Source of the DNA: Ectothiorhodospiraceae bacterium
GTDB lineage: Bacteria; Pseudomonadota; Gammaproteobacteria; HK1
Assembly: GCA_024234875.1 (NCBI GenBank)
Contig: JACKNM010000003.1
Location: forward strand, 364,001-428,000
Direction: 5' to 3'
Length of the DNA stretch: 64,000 nt
This document shows positions 61,676 to 64,000 of this stretch, piece after piece (within the stretch, counting starts at the first letter, position 1; every line of letters starts with the position of its first letter). Both the position numbers and the translations under genes were made by a program. The notes below the pieces were generated by a model, which saw only the letters and a list, made by a program, of their open reading frames with translations, did not search any database and had not been told where the DNA came from.

Positions 61676-62539
61676 TCAGGGGCCCGCACTCATCATCCGG
61701 GTGAGCTCGCCCACAGCGTCGAGCGCCGGCTCCGCGCGCTCGATCAAGCGCGCCACCGCCGCCGCGTCCATGCCGAGCCGATCGAGGCAGGGCACGGTGT
61801 CGCCACTCGCGCCGCGCCACCGCCACCAGCGCGCGCTCTCGCCTACCAGCACGACCATCTGCCAGTCCTCGCCACAATAGTCCGCATCGTGGTAGTGCTC
61901 CATCACCCATGCAACCGCGGGCGGTAGCTGCCATCGCCGCGCCACCCAGGCGCCGGCGGCCCAGTGGTCGGTGCCGAGCCGCTCACGCATCGCGACGGCC
62001 AGAGCCGGCGGCGGTGCGCCGTCCGCCTGGCGCAGGGCACCGTCGACCTCGCTGGCGGCGACGTGCACGAGCGCCAGCAGTCCGAGGTTGTGCAACAAAC
62101 CACAAAGATAGGCCGCCTCGGCGTCGATGTCCTGGACGCCTCCACGTCCCGACAGCGCTCTGGCCACCGCCGCGGTTCCGAGCGCGCTCCCCCAGTAGCG
62201 ACCCATGTCGAAGGCGGAACAGCCGCGGGCGTCGAACAGCCCGCTCAGGGCGATGCCCAGCGCGACGCTGCGGGTGAACTTCAGCCCCAGCACGCGCACG
62301 ATGGCGTCCTCGACCGAGCGCACCGGGGAACGCGACCCGAAATAGGCCGAGCCGGCGAGCCCGACCAGCCGCGCGGCCACCGGTGGGACCTCCTCGACCG
62401 CCTCGGCGACGTCACGGAGATCGACCGACTCGTCGCGCAGGACGTCCAGCAGGCGCCGGGTACCCGCCGGCGGTGGCGGAAGCTCCTGCAGCGCGCGCAG
62501 TGCGCAGCGCACCTCGATCTCGGTCTCGACGCTAGCCAT
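61676..62539 (-). CDS. HDOD-domain signalling protein
   Basis: A 287-residue helical protein of the HDOD type: LPPPPAGTRRLLDVLRDESV, VGLAGSAYFGSR, VEDAIVRVLGLKFTRSVALG, YLCGLLHNLGLLAL and VMEHYHDADY. HDOD domains keep the HD fold but usually lack hydrolase activity and act in cyclic di-GMP signalling and motility. ATG 62539 is used; an ATG at 62557 adds six residues and is equally open. It precedes the GAF-GGDEF gene by 3 bp. Confidence 0.85.
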   Translation of the reverse strand: MASVETEIEVRCALRALQELPPPPAGTRRLLDVLRDESVDLRDVAEAVEEVPPVAARLVGLAGSAYFGSRSPVRSVEDAIVRVLGLKFTRSVALGIALSGLFDARGCSAFDMGRYWGSALGTAAVARALSGRGGVQDIDAEAAYLCGLLHNLGLLALVHVAASEVDGALRQADGAPPPALAVAMRERLGTDHWAAGAWVARRWQLPPAVAWVMEHYHDADYCGEDWQMVVLVGESARWWRWRGASGDTVPCLDRLGMDAAAVARLIERAEPALDAVGELTRMMSAGP

Positions 62540-62582
62540 GTTCTCAGCGGTCCTCATCCACGCTCGGATCTGTCTCGTCGCG

Positions 62583-62605
62583 AGGCGACGGCACATCGCC
62601 GTCGC
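62583..62605. other. Perfect stem-loop in the gap between the HDOD and rlmI genes
   Basis: GGCGACGGC (62583-62591), loop ACATC, GCCGTCGCC (62597-62605). It lies 44 bp upstream of the HDOD start on the minus strand, so it would fall within the promoter or leader of that operon. No known regulator site was recognised. Confidence 0.5.
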
Positions 62606-62800
62606 CCCGGGGCGCGACGCCGGCCCGTCCGCGCGACCGGCACGAGCCCTGCCGGAAGTAGCGGCGGGGAATCGGAATACTTGACGCGCCGCGCCGGTGC
62701 GCGCAAGTCACGCCGCGGTGACCAGGCGGCATGCGGTTCCCCTACCGGGCGCGGAGGTTTCCGGGCATTCTGCGGACCCCACCAGCCGGAGCCCGCATCC

Positions 62801-64000
62801 GTGGCCGAGACCGAATCCGCCGAGCAACCCGTAATCTATCTCGCGCGTCGCGAGGAGCACCGCCTGCGCAACGGGCATCCCTGGGTGTTCAGCAACGAGG
62901 TCGACACCACGCGTAGCCCGCTGACCGCCTTCGAGCCGGGGGACCAGGTCGAGGTGCTCACCCACGGTGAGCGCTTCCTCGCCACCGCCTACGTCAATCC
63001 GCGCTCGCTGATCTGCGCGCGGGTGATCGGGACCCGACCGGGGGAGTGGCTCGACGCAGCGGCGCTCGAGTCCCGTCTGGTCCGTGCGCAACGCATGCGC
63101 GACCGCCTGATCGGTCAGCCGTGGTACCGGCTCGCCTACGCCGAGAGCGACGACCTCCCGGGTCTGATCGTCGACCGCTATGGCGACATCGCGGTGGTCC
63201 AGATCGGCACCGCCGGCATGGAGCGGCACCAGGGTGACATCGTCGACGCCCTGCGTCGCACGCTCGCCCCGGCGGCCATCGTCGCCCGCAACGACGTCGC
63301 CACCCGCGCGCTGGAGGGGCTCGAGCAGACGGTCGAGGTCCTGCACGGCGATGCGCCGGGCACGATCGAGGTCCGCGAGAACGACCTGGTCTTCCTCGCC
63401 GCGCCGATGAGCGGGCAGAAGACCGGCTGGTTCTTCGACCAGCGCGACAATCGGCGCCGCGTGGCGCAGCACGCCGCGGGCCGTCGGGTGCTCGACCTCT
63501 TCTGCTACAGCGGTGGGTTCGGGGTGACTGCCGCCGCCGCCGGAGCCACCGAGGTGGTCTGCGTCGACAGCTCCGAGGCGGCGCTCGACCTCGCTCGAGC
63601 GGCGGCACGGCGCAACGGCGTGGAGGCGCGCATGTCGTTCGTGCAGGCCGACGTGTTCGACGCGCTGCGCGCGATGGCCGAGGACGGGCGGCGGTTCGAC
63701 CTCGTGGTCGCCGACCCACCGGCCTTCGTGCGCCGGCGCAAGGATCTCGCCGCCGGTGTCGAGGCCTATCGACGCCTCAATCGGTTGGCGGTCTCGGTGC
63801 TCGCGCCCGAGGCCCTGCTGCTCTCGGCCTCGTGCTCGTCACACCTCGCACGTGAGCGACTGCACGAGGTCGTGCGCGCCGCCGCCGTGCGCGGCGGACG
63901 CTCGGTGCAACTGCTGGAGGACGGCGGGCAGGCGCTCGACCATCCGGTCCGCCTCGGCATGCCCGAGAGCGCCTACCTCAAGGCGGCGTTGTGCTGGCTG
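62801..64000 (+). CDS. rlmI: RlmI-type 23S rRNA (cytosine) methyltransferase, 3' end cut by the window
   Basis: The frame is open from GTG 62801 to the last base (400 codons), and homology-like sequence reaches the end, so only a few codons are probably missing. An N-terminal PUA domain (LARREEHRLRNGHPWVFSNEV) is followed by a class I methyltransferase: LDLFCYSGGFGVTAA (SAM motif), VVCVDSSEAALDLA, VADPPAF (motif IV) and SASCSSH (catalytic Cys region). It methylates 23S rRNA. GGAG lies 10 bases upstream of the GTG start. Confidence 0.9.
   Translation, partial: MAETESAEQPVIYLARREEHRLRNGHPWVFSNEVDTTRSPLTAFEPGDQVEVLTHGERFLATAYVNPRSLICARVIGTRPGEWLDAAALESRLVRAQRMRDRLIGQPWYRLAYAESDDLPGLIVDRYGDIAVVQIGTAGMERHQGDIVDALRRTLAPAAIVARNDVATRALEGLEQTVEVLHGDAPGTIEVRENDLVFLAAPMSGQKTGWFFDQRDNRRRVAQHAAGRRVLDLFCYSGGFGVTAAAAGATEVVCVDSSEAALDLARAAARRNGVEARMSFVQADVFDALRAMAEDGRRFDLVVADPPAFVRRRKDLAAGVEAYRRLNRLAVSVLAPEALLLSASCSSHLARERLHEVVRAAAVRGGRSVQLLEDGGQALDHPVRLGMPESAYLKAALCWL

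Noticed and set aside
59522..61927. An 801-codon plus-strand frame opposite the YyaL and GGDEF genes
   Set aside because: It spans two real genes and their gap, with no motif; an antisense artefact.
62681..62709. TTGACGCGCCGC, nearly the same bases as the small-RNA promoter's -35 region
   Set aside because: At 17 bases spacing the -10 position reads CAAGTC, which is not promoter-like, and no transcript structure follows.

Overview
The window is GC-rich (about 70% by eye) and densely coded on both strands, with many 1-4 base stop/start overlaps. It looks like a proteobacterial chromosome, most likely a gammaproteobacterium. The reasons are the divergent uvrA / MFS / ssb arrangement, a DUF1820 gene, the rplM-rpsI pair, the ubiquinone gene coq7, DsbB, and a clade I (Tat-exported) nitrous oxide reductase cluster. 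No plasmid or phage backbone genes were seen.

Layout. 1-11.1 kb: metabolic and envelope genes, including a cut DMT transporter, a TauE/SafE permease, a fatty acid hydroxylase, an AMDase-like racemase-family enzyme, a decayed C45 acyltransferase fragment, a PhyH dioxygenase, an amidase, a secreted beta-helix protein, an M48 protease and an unusual SDR. 11.1-20.5 kb: a complete nosRZDFYL-apbE operon on the minus strand, divergent from an NsrR-like Rrf2 regulator. The shared 171-bp control region holds an FNR-type box and an NsrR-type palindrome. 20.5-26.5 kb: a GlpR/DeoR-type regulator, a Ugp-type ABC importer and a GpdQ/CpdA-type phosphoesterase, which together look like a glycerophosphodiester or glycerol-phosphate uptake and cleavage operon with a GlpR-type operator.

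26.5-29.6 kb: a visibly lower-GC segment bounded by perfect 37-bp direct repeats, one copy at the 3' end of a tRNA-Gln(CTG) gene. It carries one large adenylate cyclase-TPR gene and about 630 bp of apparently decayed DNA. 29.6-38.2 kb: rpsI, rplM, a NodIJ-type ABC exporter, coq7, small housekeeping genes, Hsp20 and a DegP/DegQ protease. 38.2-50.6 kb: a Sel1-repeat protein, a Nudix hydrolase, a GcvT-SHMT fusion protein, moaA, a creatininase-family amidohydrolase, a MATE pump, a CoA-transferase pair, dsbB, and an aminotransferase overlapping a sulfotransferase-like gene.

50.6-64 kb: a well-formed candidate small RNA with a sigma70-type promoter, two hairpins whose loops carry CCUCC-type anti-Shine-Dalgarno motifs, and a strong terminator. 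It is followed by a TauD dioxygenase, ssb, an MFS transporter, uvrA, a PfkB sugar kinase, a YyaL/DUF255 protein, a GAF-GGDEF cyclase, an HDOD protein and an rlmI-type methyltransferase cut by the window end.

The points most worth following are the anti-SD small RNA (50.74-50.85 kb), the tRNA-Gln-bounded segment, the nosR/nsrR control region, and the GcvT-SHMT fusion.
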